Below, piece after piece: positions 55,695 to 64,000 of a stretch of DNA of 64,000 nucleotides. Positions within the stretch are counted from its first letter, which is position 1, and the number at the start of each line of letters is the position of its first letter. Location of the stretch: positions 2,954,501 to 3,018,500 of the forward strand of contig NZ_JACEGA010000001.1 in assembly GCF_014174405.1 (NCBI RefSeq), in the 5' to 3' direction. Source of the DNA: Variimorphobacter saccharofermentans. GTDB taxonomy: Bacteria; Bacillota; Clostridia; Lachnospirales; Lachnospiraceae. Both the position numbers and the translations under genes were made by a program. The notes beneath the pieces were generated by a model. It searched no databases and was not told the DNA's origin. It saw only the letters and a program-made list of their open reading frames with translations.

Positions 55695-55882
55695 GAAGAA
55701 CCGACAGGATGGGAACAAGACAATGGCTGGGAAAATATCCAGAACGGAGCATTTGCGCCAGTCGGTACTTAGACTCTGTCTTATAGAGTCTTATGTACCG
55801 TTACTAGGCGCAATTAAGTGCGAACGGCTCCGTGGCGGATATATTCCCAGCCATTGTCTTGTTCCCATCCTGTCGGTTCTTC
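55695..55882. repeat. Palindromic element B2: 39-bp perfect inverted repeat with conserved core
   Basis: Arms 55695-55733 and 55844-55882 are exact complements. The loop contains the core of A1 in reverse order (CGGAGCATTTGC, a CGGTAC hairpin, CAATTAAGTG and GGCTCCG). It fills the gap between the PilZ and gatB genes together with B1. No ORF is seen. Confidence 0.8.
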
Positions 55883-55906
55883 TATACTACACATACCTTA
55901 TAGCAA

Positions 55907-57343
55907 TTACGCTAAATCCAATAGTTCCTTTACGATTTCGTTTACTCTGCCGGGATCTGCTTTTCCCTTCATCTCCTTCATCGTTTGTCCGACAAGGAAG
56001 CCCATTGCTTTCGTCTTGCCGTTCTTATAATCGATTACGGACTGACTGTTCTCTGAGATAATCCTCTCAATTGTTGAACGTAGCAGCCCATCATCTGATA
56101 CCATACCAAGACCTTTCTCTTCCACATATTGAGCAGGATTTACATTCTCCTTAAAGACCTTCTCGAACACTTCTTTTGCCACTGTACGGTTGATTTTATT
56201 GCTGTCTACAAGCTCAATTAATTCGGCGAGCTGAGTCGGTTTAAAGCGGATCTCATCCGCCTCCATTTCCATTTCCTTAAGTAGTCTCATGGTTTCTACC
56301 ATCAGCCAGTTCGACACTTCCTTCGGTTTTGAGCAAAGTGCGACGGTAGCCTCAAACAAATCTGCCAGGTGCCTGGAAGCTGTTAGAATCGATGCGTCAT
56401 AGGCCGGTAGATCGAATTCCTTTTGATATCGAAGCATTTTCTCATCACGAAGCTCGGGCTGGCTGGCTTTCACCTTCTCAATCCAAGCATCACTGATTTC
56501 GATGGGAGGAAGGTCCGGTTCCGGAAAATAACGATAGTCCTGGGCATCCTCTTTGGATCTCATGGCAAAGCTGGTGTCTTTATTATCATCCCAGCGTCTT
56601 GTTTCCTGAATTACCTGTTTCCCATATTCCAACAACTCAATCTGACGTTTTCTTTCTCCTTCGATGGCTCTTGCAATTGCTTTAAAGGAGTTCATGTTCT
56701 TCATCTCTGTTCGAGTTCCGAACTCCGTTGCTCCAACCTCACGTACGGAGAGGTTGATATCTGCACGGAGAGAGCCCTCCTGCATCTTACAGTCAGACAC
56801 TCCTAGATATTGCAGAATCAATCGCAATTTCTCAAGATAGGCTACAACCTCTTCTGCAGAACGCATATCCGGCTCACTTACGATTTCAATCAGAGGTACT
56901 CCACAGCGGTTATAATCCACTAGGGTACAATCCTCCCATGGATCATGGACTAACTTTCCGGCATCCTCTTCCATATGAATTTCGTGTATTCTGACTATTT
57001 TCTTACCGGACTCTGTCTCAATCTCTATACCACCGTCCCTACATATCGGAAGATAGAGCTGAGAGATTTGATATGCTTTCGGAAGATCAGGGTAAAAGTA
57101 GTTCTTACGGTCAAATTTGCAATTCTGAGTTATGGTGCAACCCAGTGCAAGCCCTGCTGCCATTGCAAACTCAACCACCTGCTTATTTAATACAGGAAGG
57201 GTACCCGGCATACCGGTGCATACTGGACAGCAGTGAGTGTTAGGCTCGCCTCCAAACTGAGTCGTGCATCCACAGAATATCTTAGATTTCGTCGCTAATT
57301 CCACATGTACCTCTAATCCAATGACGGTTTCATATGCCTTCAT
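55907..57343 (-). CDS. gatB: Aspartyl/glutamyl-tRNA amidotransferase subunit B
   Basis: GatB is the subunit of GatCAB that binds the mischarged tRNA and activates the carboxylate. The 478-residue protein has ETVIGLEVHVEL, the zinc CxCx..CxxC-like pattern in FCGCTTQF and HCCPVCTGMPG, and DYNRCGVPLIEIVSEPD. The YqeY-like C-terminal half (GKTKAMGFLVGQTMKEMKG) is complete. Start is ATG 57343, one base after the gatA stop; an earlier ATG in frame at 57364 is not needed. GatCAB makes Gln- and Asn-tRNA. Confidence 0.97.
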   Translation of the reverse strand: MKAYETVIGLEVHVELATKSKIFCGCTTQFGGEPNTHCCPVCTGMPGTLPVLNKQVVEFAMAAGLALGCTITQNCKFDRKNYFYPDLPKAYQISQLYLPICRDGGIEIETESGKKIVRIHEIHMEEDAGKLVHDPWEDCTLVDYNRCGVPLIEIVSEPDMRSAEEVVAYLEKLRLILQYLGVSDCKMQEGSLRADINLSVREVGATEFGTRTEMKNMNSFKAIARAIEGERKRQIELLEYGKQVIQETRRWDDNKDTSFAMRSKEDAQDYRYFPEPDLPPIEISDAWIEKVKASQPELRDEKMLRYQKEFDLPAYDASILTASRHLADLFEATVALCSKPKEVSNWLMVETMRLLKEMEMEADEIRFKPTQLAELIELVDSNKINRTVAKEVFEKVFKENVNPAQYVEEKGLGMVSDDGLLRSTIERIISENSQSVIDYKNGKTKAMGFLVGQTMKEMKGKADPGRVNEIVKELLDLA

Positions 57344-57344
57344 G

Positions 57345-58823
57345 CTAATGCACCTTCCTTTCATCCAAATTCGGTCTTAGATAGCAGGCTTCCTGCTCGT
57401 AACTATAAGCAGCTCGAATAATATCCTTTTCGCCAAAATGCTTTCCGGTTAATTGCATTCCAATGGGTAATCCCTTGGAATCTCTACCGCATGGCAGACT
57501 CACGGAAGGCAGACCTGCCAAATTCACGGATACGGTGTAAATATCCGATAAATACATCTTCAATGGGTCAGCTAAGCTTGATCCTAATACCGGTGCAGTA
57601 GTCGGCGCAGTGGGTCCCAGAATGATATCATATCTGTCAAAGGCCTTTTGAAAGCTCTGATTAATGATTGCTCTTACTTTTAAAGCCTTGTTATAAAATG
57701 CGTCATAATATCCAGAGCTTAATACAAAGGCTCCAATCATCATTCTTCGTTTTACTTCATCACCGAAGCCTTCACTTCTGGTATTTTTATATACTTCCTG
57801 TAATCCCTCATAATTCGGTGTACGGTAACCGTACTTCACTCCATCAAATCTTGACAGGTTAGAGCTTGCTTCTGCACAGGCTATTACATAATAGGATGGA
57901 ATCGCATATTTAACAGAATGTAATTCAAATTCTTCCACGATTGCCCCTTTCCTACGAAATACTTCCATTGCCTTAAAAAGTGAGTCTTTCACCTCTTCAT
58001 CCAGTCCATCATCAAAATAATCACTGGGCACTCCGATTTTTAATCCTTTTACATTATCAATAAGTGCATGCGTATATTCATAAGACTTTTGATCAATGGA
58101 AGTAGCATCCTTCCTGTCATGACCGGATATCACTTCAAGAGAGGCTGCACAATCCGATATATTTCTGCCAATGGTTCCAATTTGATCAAGGGAAGAAGCA
58201 TAGGCAATTAAACCATAACGAGATACTGTTCCATAGGTGGGCTTTATTCCGGTTACTCCACAGTATGAAGCGGGTTGTCTTATGGAACCACCGGTATCGG
58301 AGCCTAAGGCATAAAAGGCTTCCTCTGCTGCAACAGCAGCCGCACTGCCTCCACTGGAGCCTCCTGTTACATGCTTTTTATTCCATGGATTTTTTGCTTC
58401 ACCATAATAGGAGGTCTCTGTAGTACTTCCCATTGCAAATTCATCCATATTCGTTTTACCTAGTATAATTGCACCTGACTTCTTCAATTTCTCTATTACT
58501 GTTGCGTCGTAGGTTGGAACGAAATTTGATAGTATTTTCGATGCGCAGGTTGTTTTTATTCCTTCCGTACATATATTATCCTTGACAGCCATAGGTACGC
58601 CGGCTAAATGTGCACCCTGCAGATCACCCGAATCGATTCTCGCTTGCACTTCATCAGCCTGCTTATAGGCTTCTTCCTCCGATACCGTAATATAACAATG
58701 ATACTCAGGATCTCTTTCCTTTATTTTATCTAACTGAGCCTTCAGAACCTCAGCCACCTTAAGTTCTTTATCCTTAACTTTTTTACTTACTTCTAATGCT
58801 GTCATAGCCGTTATTTCACTCAT
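57345..58823 (-). CDS. gatA: Aspartyl/glutamyl-tRNA amidotransferase subunit A
   Basis: GatA is the amidase that releases ammonia from glutamine. The 492-residue protein has the Ser-cisSer-Lys triad: Lys81 in PMAVKDNICT, Ser156 in GGSSGGS and the nucleophile Ser180 in SDTGGSIRQP. The frame is open to 58874, but GGGAGG lies before ATG 58823 (MSEITAMTA). The gene lies 60 bp after gatC and abuts gatB. Confidence 0.97.
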   Translation of the reverse strand: MSEITAMTALEVSKKVKDKELKVAEVLKAQLDKIKERDPEYHCYITVSEEEAYKQADEVQARIDSGDLQGAHLAGVPMAVKDNICTEGIKTTCASKILSNFVPTYDATVIEKLKKSGAIILGKTNMDEFAMGSTTETSYYGEAKNPWNKKHVTGGSSGGSAAAVAAEEAFYALGSDTGGSIRQPASYCGVTGIKPTYGTVSRYGLIAYASSLDQIGTIGRNISDCAASLEVISGHDRKDATSIDQKSYEYTHALIDNVKGLKIGVPSDYFDDGLDEEVKDSLFKAMEVFRRKGAIVEEFELHSVKYAIPSYYVIACAEASSNLSRFDGVKYGYRTPNYEGLQEVYKNTRSEGFGDEVKRRMMIGAFVLSSGYYDAFYNKALKVRAIINQSFQKAFDRYDIILGPTAPTTAPVLGSSLADPLKMYLSDIYTVSVNLAGLPSVSLPCGRDSKGLPIGMQLTGKHFGEKDIIRAAYSYEQEACYLRPNLDERKVH

Positions 58824-58883
58824 AGCATTTACCTCCCTCCAGTGCTTTAGCACATTCATCCGGTGCCTTGGCACATTGATACT

Positions 58884-59171
58884 TTATTCCACAGTTTTTG
58901 GTACCGAGAAGCACCCATCCTTCTGCTTTGGTGCATTTTTAATGAGCTGATCCCGATCATCCTGATTGATTACGATATCCTCACGGAATACATTCTTCAC
59001 CGGAAGTACATGGGACATGGGTTCCACACCCTCTGTATCAAGCTCATTCATTGTCTCTATATAATCCAGAATACGGTTTAAATCCTCCGCTACCTTCTGC
59101 TTTTCTGAATCTGATATTGTAAGCTTTGCTAGAGCAGCAGCATATTGTACAGTTTCTTCATTTATTTTCAT
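58884..59171 (-). CDS. gatC: Aspartyl/glutamyl-tRNA amidotransferase subunit C
   Basis: The 95-residue protein is the small stabilising subunit of GatCAB. Signature segments are YAAALAKLTISDSEKQKVAEDL and MNELDTEGVEPMSHVLPVKNVFREDI. Start is ATG 59171 (MKINEETV), preceded by AAAGGTGG; the frame is open to 59189. It leads the gatCAB block after aspS2. Confidence 0.95.
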   Translation of the reverse strand: MKINEETVQYAAALAKLTISDSEKQKVAEDLNRILDYIETMNELDTEGVEPMSHVLPVKNVFREDIVINQDDRDQLIKNAPKQKDGCFSVPKTVE

Positions 59172-59262
59172 AAAAGCACCACCTTTCATACCATATGATT
59201 TCAGTATAACGATTATTGAGTACTACATAATTGCTTTGTTAGTATAACATTCTTTTTCTGTT

Positions 59263-60597
59263 TTATGGCTCAAGTCTTGAGACATCTCTTGGGAATAAAG
59301 TGGTCTCACGAACATTTTGCTCATCAAGCAGCTTCATGGTAAGTCGCTCCAAGCCGATGCCAAGTCCACCATGGGGTGGCATTCCATGCTTATGGATCAT
59401 TAGGAAGTTCGTAAAATCCTCTGGATTCATTCCACGTGATATCATTTTTTCTACCTGTATATCGTAATCATGGATTCTCTGTCCGCCAGTGGTGATCTCC
59501 ATCCCCTTATACAACAGGTCAAAGCTTAATGTGAATTTGGGATCCGCCGGATCATCCATTGCATAGAACGGACGCTTCTTAGAAGGATAATGGGTTATGA
59601 ATACAAAATCACTATCATATTCTTCTTTAATACATTTTCCTATCAGTACTTCCTCCTCCGGCTCTAAATCATAAGGGTTCTTTATTTTTCTATCATACTT
59701 TTCTGATACCATAAGCTTAGCTTCATCAAACCGTATCGACGGAATGTCCTTGATCTCCGGCAAGGTTATCTGCAAAAGCTTCAATTCCTTAGCATATTTA
59801 TCATTTAGCAATGTAAAAACATAGCGCAACAGTTCTGTTTCCATTTCCATAATATCTTCAAAACCATTAATATATCCCATTTCAAAATCCAGGCTTGTAT
59901 ATTCGTTCAAATGTCTGGTCGTGTTATGCTTCTCAGCACGAAATACTGGTGCTGCTTCAAATACACGATCATATACTCCTACCATCGTCTGTTTATAAAA
60001 CTGTGGGCTCTGAGCTAAAAAGGCCTTCTTCCCAAAGTACTCTAATTTGAATACATTCGCTCCACCCTCAGCATTTCCTGCAACAATTTTAGGTGTTCTT
60101 ATCTCGGTAAAATTCTGTGAGAATAGGAAATCACGGAAGCCTCGAACAATACCCTCCTGAATTTTGAATTTTGCACGTTCTCTGATATTTCTTAAGGATA
60201 TGGGGCGGTATGCCAGTTTTGATTCCAGTGAGGTATTCATCTTCCATTTTGAAATGGGTAACGGCATCATCGTTCCTTCCTGGGGTGAGGATAGAATTTG
60301 AATATCCCTTAATCGAACCTCAAAGCCGTGTGGCGCTCTCTCCTCTTCATGGAGTAGACCTTCCACTTCAACTGTCATTCCCTCTTTCAGGCTTTTGAGA
60401 TTAATCTCAGATATCCCATCTTCATATACACATTGTACCAGACCTTCGCTCTTACGAAGTACTACAAATGCAAATTCACCCATATCCCGAATACTATGAA
60501 TACAACCGTTTATTTTCACAGTGCCCGTAACTCCTTGATTGAGGATGTCATGAATCTCACTTGTTTTTCTTTGACTGAAACCACGAATAAATTCCAT
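59263..60597 (-). CDS. aspS2: Aspartyl-tRNA synthetase, archaeal-type (probably non-discriminating)
   Basis: The 444-residue class II synthetase has an N-terminal OB domain (TGTVKINGCIHSIRDMGEFA), motif 2 in FRAEKHNTTRHLNEYTSLDFE (as two blocks) and motif 3 in GGLGIGLERLTMKLL. The GAD insert of bacterial AspRS is missing, which matches the archaeal-type, short form. Its operon with gatCAB and the T-box suggests that it makes Asp-tRNA-Asn as well, which GatCAB then converts to Asn-tRNA-Asn. This last point is inference from context; I see no asparaginyl-tRNA synthetase in the window. Confidence 0.92.
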   Translation of the reverse strand: MEFIRGFSQRKTSEIHDILNQGVTGTVKINGCIHSIRDMGEFAFVVLRKSEGLVQCVYEDGISEINLKSLKEGMTVEVEGLLHEEERAPHGFEVRLRDIQILSSPQEGTMMPLPISKWKMNTSLESKLAYRPISLRNIRERAKFKIQEGIVRGFRDFLFSQNFTEIRTPKIVAGNAEGGANVFKLEYFGKKAFLAQSPQFYKQTMVGVYDRVFEAAPVFRAEKHNTTRHLNEYTSLDFEMGYINGFEDIMEMETELLRYVFTLLNDKYAKELKLLQITLPEIKDIPSIRFDEAKLMVSEKYDRKIKNPYDLEPEEEVLIGKCIKEEYDSDFVFITHYPSKKRPFYAMDDPADPKFTLSFDLLYKGMEITTGGQRIHDYDIQVEKMISRGMNPEDFTNFLMIHKHGMPPHGGLGIGLERLTMKLLDEQNVRETTLFPRDVSRLEP

Positions 60598-60734
60598 CTC
60601 TTTTCCTCCTTTTCTACACTTATCAGATTACATATCTCCTAAGCCTTTCTCATAGGATACTCTTGTAATCCGGTTGCATTCTTCAGAACCTTTTGATCAC
60701 TGGCCCATTTCCTACAGATTATAGGTCAAGAATC

Positions 60735-61010
60735 AAAAAGTCCCGAAGAATGCTTTGTAAAAACATGCATTCTTCGGGACGAGAAGTTAAATTCCCGCGG
60801 TACCACCCGCCTTGAGAGCATATAGCTCTCCCACTTTCAAACACTTAACGCGTGTCACGCGCGAACCTACTACTATTTCAATCCGCGGGCTCCAGAGTGT
60901 TCCGTATTCTACTTATCATCATAGGTGTGCTCTCAGTCGGTGGCTCACCATTCCTGTCGTTCGATTATTGGGTAGAATAAAGTCTCCTTCTTAGCCGATA
61001 ACAATTATAA
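60735..61010 (-). promoter_or_regulatory. T-box leader of aspS2-gatCAB, specifier region with overlapping GAA and AAT
   Basis: The T-box sequence GGGTGGTACCGCGGGAA lies on the minus strand at 60792-60808. The terminator arms (60741-60753 with 60767-60779) are followed by TTTTT. In the stem I region the minus strand reads GTAGAATACGGAAC: AAT (Asn) is followed by A and then GG, the same spacing as the Cys specifier of the other T-box. GAA (Glu) overlaps it. A 7-bp complement ATTCTAC upstream means the local fold must be checked. Confidence 0.85.
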
Positions 61011-61016
61011 AAAAAT

Positions 61017-61046
61017 ACAAAGGTATTGTGTTCGCAACACCTTTGT
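61017..61046 (-). terminator. Intrinsic terminator between the hydrolase gene and the T-box leader
   Basis: ACAAAGG/CCTTTGT with inner TGTT/AACA, followed on the minus strand by ATTTTTTTA. It lies 90 bp past the hydrolase stop and immediately downstream of the promoter at 61056-61084. Confidence 0.75.
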
Positions 61047-61055
61047 TGATAACTG

Positions 61056-61084
61056 ATATTAGCATATATCATTTTCGTTGTCAA
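61056..61084 (-). promoter_or_regulatory. Promoter of the aspS2-gatCAB T-box operon
   Basis: On the minus strand TTGACA (61079-61084), 17 bp and TAATAT (61056-61061). Transcription should start only a few bases before the hairpin 61017-61046. Confidence 0.65.
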
Positions 61085-61134
61085 GAAGAAATATTTATAG
61101 AATATTTTATGGAATGTCCTAAGTTAGAAGCTGA

Positions 61135-62088
61135 TTAATGTCCAAAATACTTCGAAAGAAATTCCAGGATTTTCCCGCTATACTCCTTATCCTTCTCCGG
61201 CTCCAGAAAATTATCTTCCTCTACGATAAAATGACGATCTCCTTCTATTTCCCAAGTCTCCACATGTTCAGGAGCATTTTTCATAATTCGTGTAAAGTTT
61301 ATGTATGGCACCTGAGAATCCTCATAGCTGTGCATTAATAGTGCTGGTCGATCACCGAGCTTTTTGATTTCTTTCTCCGGTGTAATATTCATTGTATCAA
61401 AACCATACTTAAAGTTGGTATAAAGCTTTATAAATGGTCTTTGAATGTATGAATACACTTTGGGAACTCCCATTAATACCATATTGTCATAAAAACAATC
61501 ATCCCAGGAAGCATACGCCGAAGAGCTGATAAGTCCGTCAATTTCTTCAATTTCACCAATCGAATTAATTGCCGTAGCACCACCCATTGATACTCCAAAT
61601 ACAACAATCGGAGTGTCATTATATTTTTCACTGGAAGTGATGTAATCAACAACTGCCCTGGTATCGAGTACCTCCTTATATCCTACACAGATGGTGTCTC
61701 CTTCACTTTTTCCATGAGCTCGCATATCGTATAGGATGGAAGCATATCCATGCTCTTTCAGCATTTTAGCATGACCATAAAACAAAGTCACTGACGGATT
61801 ATGGATTCCTGATATTATAATTACAACAGCCTTCGGTTTTTCCGTATATACTTCATAGGCTGAAATATCAATACCATCAGAGGTTGTTAATACCAGTTCG
61901 TTTGCCGACAAGCCAAACTGAGAAGCTTCCATTGTTTCATCAAAGTCCACATGCAGATCCACCATATCTTTCATGATTAATGGCGGAAATACAATCAGTA
62001 TACCTAAAAACAGTACCAGTAATACGATAACTATACCCTTGACGATTTTTTTAACTCGATTCTTTCCTTTTCCTTTTGTATTACTCAT
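61135..62088 (-). CDS. Membrane-anchored alpha/beta hydrolase
   Basis: The 317-residue protein has an N-terminal basic stretch and a hydrophobic span at about 15-38, then an alpha/beta-hydrolase domain: GHAKMLKEHGYASILYDMRAHGKSEG, the nucleophile Ser167 in FGVSMGG, and a C-terminal His in GDRHFIVEE. It is of the YqkD/Bem46-like group that faces outside when anchored this way. Start is ATG 62088 (MSNTKGKG), with GGGGAG 9 bases before; the frame is open to 62127. It is 16 bp after the LTA-synthase-like gene and probably cotranscribed. Its substrate is unknown. Confidence 0.87.
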   Translation of the reverse strand: MSNTKGKGKNRVKKIVKGIVIVLLVLFLGILIVFPPLIMKDMVDLHVDFDETMEASQFGLSANELVLTTSDGIDISAYEVYTEKPKAVVIIISGIHNPSVTLFYGHAKMLKEHGYASILYDMRAHGKSEGDTICVGYKEVLDTRAVVDYITSSEKYNDTPIVVFGVSMGGATAINSIGEIEEIDGLISSSAYASWDDCFYDNMVLMGVPKVYSYIQRPFIKLYTNFKYGFDTMNITPEKEIKKLGDRPALLMHSYEDSQVPYINFTRIMKNAPEHVETWEIEGDRHFIVEEDNFLEPEKDKEYSGKILEFLSKYFGH

Positions 62089-62104
62089 ATAACAGTATCT
62101 CCCC

Positions 62105-64000
62105 TCATTCATCCTTGGATACTTCAAACACCTTCCGGTAGTAATCCGTCTCCAGAATACTTTTAGAAATTTGAAATTTATTTTTTATTATGTTATTCAT
62201 ATTGGTAATGTAATCCTTAGGCAGCTTCTCTTTGGTCAGTTTAATAACTTCTCCCGTTTCCGAATTGTACATTACCTTATCCGTGATAAAGCTTCGATTT
62301 GCTAATATGACCAAGGGTTCAGCATCTGAAAGTACATCTCTTCCCATCAGCAAGCGTGAATCATACTCCAATCCAAACATATTGGACAAGGTCGGCAGAA
62401 TATCCAAACTGGAGCAAGGTTCATCGATTACGATCTTCTTTTTCATTCCAGGATTCCATAGAATAAAATGGTTCCGATAGATTTCAAAGTATGGGTCCAC
62501 CTTATGTCCTGCTAATTCGTCGATATATTTTTTTCCCCAACCATAGGGATAATGATCCGCACTTAGTGCAATAACGGTACGATCAGCGATTCCCTCCTGT
62601 TCCAGTCTGGCAATAAGTAAATCCAATGCTTTATCCAATTCCATCTGGCAGGCAATATATGCTCTTGCATCCGAGGAGCAGGGTAGATCCTTTACTGCTT
62701 CCCGATTTTTGTAAGCCATACTATTTCCTTGAAAGGTATAGTTCATATGCCCGCTTACGGTCAGATAATATACGTGAAACTGTTCCTCCTCAATATAGTC
62801 GTCAATGGTAGCTGCCATCATTTCCAAATCCGATTCCGGCCATACATCCTGCTCCAATACTAGTCCATTTCCCTTTGCTTTCCATGTGTAACCAAGGTTT
62901 GGATGTGTCTCATTTCGTTGGTAATAGGTATAGGTGTGGTTATGAAATGCCCTGCAATCAATTCCCATCTGTTGGAACTGGTTACCAAGCGAAAATGGCC
63001 AAAGATTTTTTCTGCCCTGATACATGCTTCTTGTACCAATCGGAATTAATCCAGTCATAGCAACATATTCCCCATCGCTGGTACTTGTCTGCCAAAGTGC
63101 TGTATAAAAATTATTAAACACAAAGCCTTCCCGTACCAATCGATATAAGGTTGGTGTCTTCTCCGGATGAATTGCATAGGGTGAAAACCCCTCGGCTGTG
63201 ATCATAATCAGATTATAACCCTTAAACATACCTGTGTATTTATTTCTATTCGTCGGAGGAGCTGTGGCAAAGTACTCATGTAAAGTACGAATGGTATTGC
63301 TGGTTTCCTTCTTTGCAAGGGAGGCAAAATCTATGTTCATTATATTGGGCGAGATATCAATAGGAGTCGGAGTAGGCGGAAGTGCAGGCTCCTCTGTCTT
63401 AGAGTTCTTATCCTGTATTGTAACGCTTTGCTTTTTTATTGTAACGGAAGAGTTTTTTGTATTTCTGGACTCTTCCACTTTGATAGGAGGATTATCGGTC
63501 TGCATCGTTGCATCTGTCAATATCAAATCCTCTCCTCTGCAAAGTAGGTTCATAATATCCAATCGAGTCATAGTTGCTATCCCAAGCTGCTTCCCACACA
63601 TATCATGCACCTGAGCTTTAAAATACAAATCATAAGGGGAATAATCCCCTTTTCCAAAGAGTAGCAATGCTGTTATAGCAACAACTTGAAATACGATACC
63701 ACTTCCCAAGAGTATTCCCTGTTCCTTAGCTCCTCTCCTGCTGTAGCTGATTCGATTCTCTAAAAGGAGTGCGAGTACCAATAATGGTACCAGCAGCAGT
63801 ATAATCCCTCCCAGATTTCCTTTAATCGCTTCCAGGATATCTGAACTAAATTCAGAGAATGCATCTTCTGCCATTCCCAATGATTGAAAAGAGAAATACA
63901 CCTTAAATATCTTAAAATAAATTAGCTGTATTATATAAATAAAGCATAATGCGCCCGTAGCTAACCATAGAATTGCTCTATTAATGTGGTACGGGAACAA
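62105..64000 (-). CDS. LTA synthase family (sulfatase-like) membrane protein, 5' end beyond the window
   Basis: The visible 631 residues lack the start; the frame is open at the window edge. Three hydrophobic segments occur before a Pro/Thr linker (near 205-215), followed by an extracellular sulfatase-like domain. Key motifs are EGFSPYA for metal binding, Thr307 (in this fragment) in WQTSTSDGEY as likely nucleophile, and LSADHYPYG. LTA synthases polymerise glycerol phosphate on lipid anchors; related phosphoglycerol or phosphoethanolamine transferases cannot be excluded. It is followed by the hydrolase gene. Confidence 0.9.
   Translation of the reverse strand: MFPYHINRAILWLATGALCFIYIIQLIYFKIFKVYFSFQSLGMAEDAFSEFSSDILEAIKGNLGGIILLLVPLLVLALLLENRISYSRRGAKEQGILLGSGIVFQVVAITALLLFGKGDYSPYDLYFKAQVHDMCGKQLGIATMTRLDIMNLLCRGEDLILTDATMQTDNPPIKVEESRNTKNSSVTIKKQSVTIQDKNSKTEEPALPPTPTPIDISPNIMNIDFASLAKKETSNTIRTLHEYFATAPPTNRNKYTGMFKGYNLIMITAEGFSPYAIHPEKTPTLYRLVREGFVFNNFYTALWQTSTSDGEYVAMTGLIPIGTRSMYQGRKNLWPFSLGNQFQQMGIDCRAFHNHTYTYYQRNETHPNLGYTWKAKGNGLVLEQDVWPESDLEMMAATIDDYIEEEQFHVYYLTVSGHMNYTFQGNSMAYKNREAVKDLPCSSDARAYIACQMELDKALDLLIARLEQEGIADRTVIALSADHYPYGWGKKYIDELAGHKVDPYFEIYRNHFILWNPGMKKKIVIDEPCSSLDILPTLSNMFGLEYDSRLLMGRDVLSDAEPLVILANRSFITDKVMYNSETGEVIKLTKEKLPKDYITNMNNIIKNKFQISKSILETDYYRKVFEVSKDE

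Overview
The window looks like low-GC Clostridia chromosome, most likely Lachnospiraceae (inference). The support is two T-box leaders, a small bacterial-type AspRS without the usual GAD domain paired with GatCAB, an oxygen-sensitive PflB/PflA pair, an ISLre2-type transposase, a CD3324-family regulator, AT-rich intergenic spacers and strong AGGAGG ribosome binding sites. Almost all genes lie on the minus strand. I find no CRISPR array, prophage or classical defence island.

Layout. 1-8.8 kb: start of a left-handed beta-helix acyltransferase, a homocysteine S-methyltransferase, an ISLre2-family insertion sequence, a TrmB-type regulator coupled to lysA, a GNAT gene, a helical hypothetical protein, a lipoprotein and a DUF362 ferredoxin. 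9-13.3 kb: glmS and topB. 13.4-19.2 kb, mostly plus strand: DegV and LUD proteins, a tetR-vanZ pair, a CD3324 regulator, a GNAT gene and a GH29 fucosidase. 19.5-25.3 kb: glyA, then a nucleoside salvage operon (deoD-deoC-cdd-pfkB-type kinase), a YbaK/ProX deacylase and a small secreted protein. 25.4-30.7 kb: a DUF4349 lipoprotein and a 1331-residue secreted nucleotidase with Ig-like modules. 30.9-33.8 kb: a Cys T-box with cysE-cysS-mrnC. 33.8-37.5 kb: hydrolase, marR, ispF and a RamA-like ferredoxin/ASKHA protein. 37.6-38.1 kb: a possible small ORF, tRNA-Met and tRNA-Val. 38.2-44.2 kb: HelD, an ABC-2 exporter and a histidine phosphatase. 44.4-49.1 kb: a four-carbon acid sugar operon (deoR, DUF1537 kinase, pdxA2, gntP). 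49.3-52.5 kb: pflB-pflA. 53-55.5 kb: an orphan FliK-like gene and a PilZ gene. 55.9-61 kb: a T-box operon aspS2-gatC-gatA-gatB. 61.1-64 kb: an alpha/beta hydrolase and an LTA-synthase-like gene running off the window.

The least explained part is the intergenic palindromic DNA. Two long fold-back elements (52497-52663 and 55695-55882) share a conserved core, lie in opposite orientation, and bracket the FliK-like/PilZ pair. Their arms differ between copies but are perfectly self-complementary within each copy. A smaller hairpin related to their core occurs six times in the window, once far away near 24.16 kb. A separate 198-bp fold-back follows the fucosidase gene.

Readable regulation includes a probable Asn T-box whose specifier region holds overlapping GAA and AAT triplets, a Cys T-box, a perfect CRP/FNR-type palindrome upstream of pflB, repeated AATGTTCG sites around the deoR promoter, and matched palindromes for the TetR and MarR regulators.
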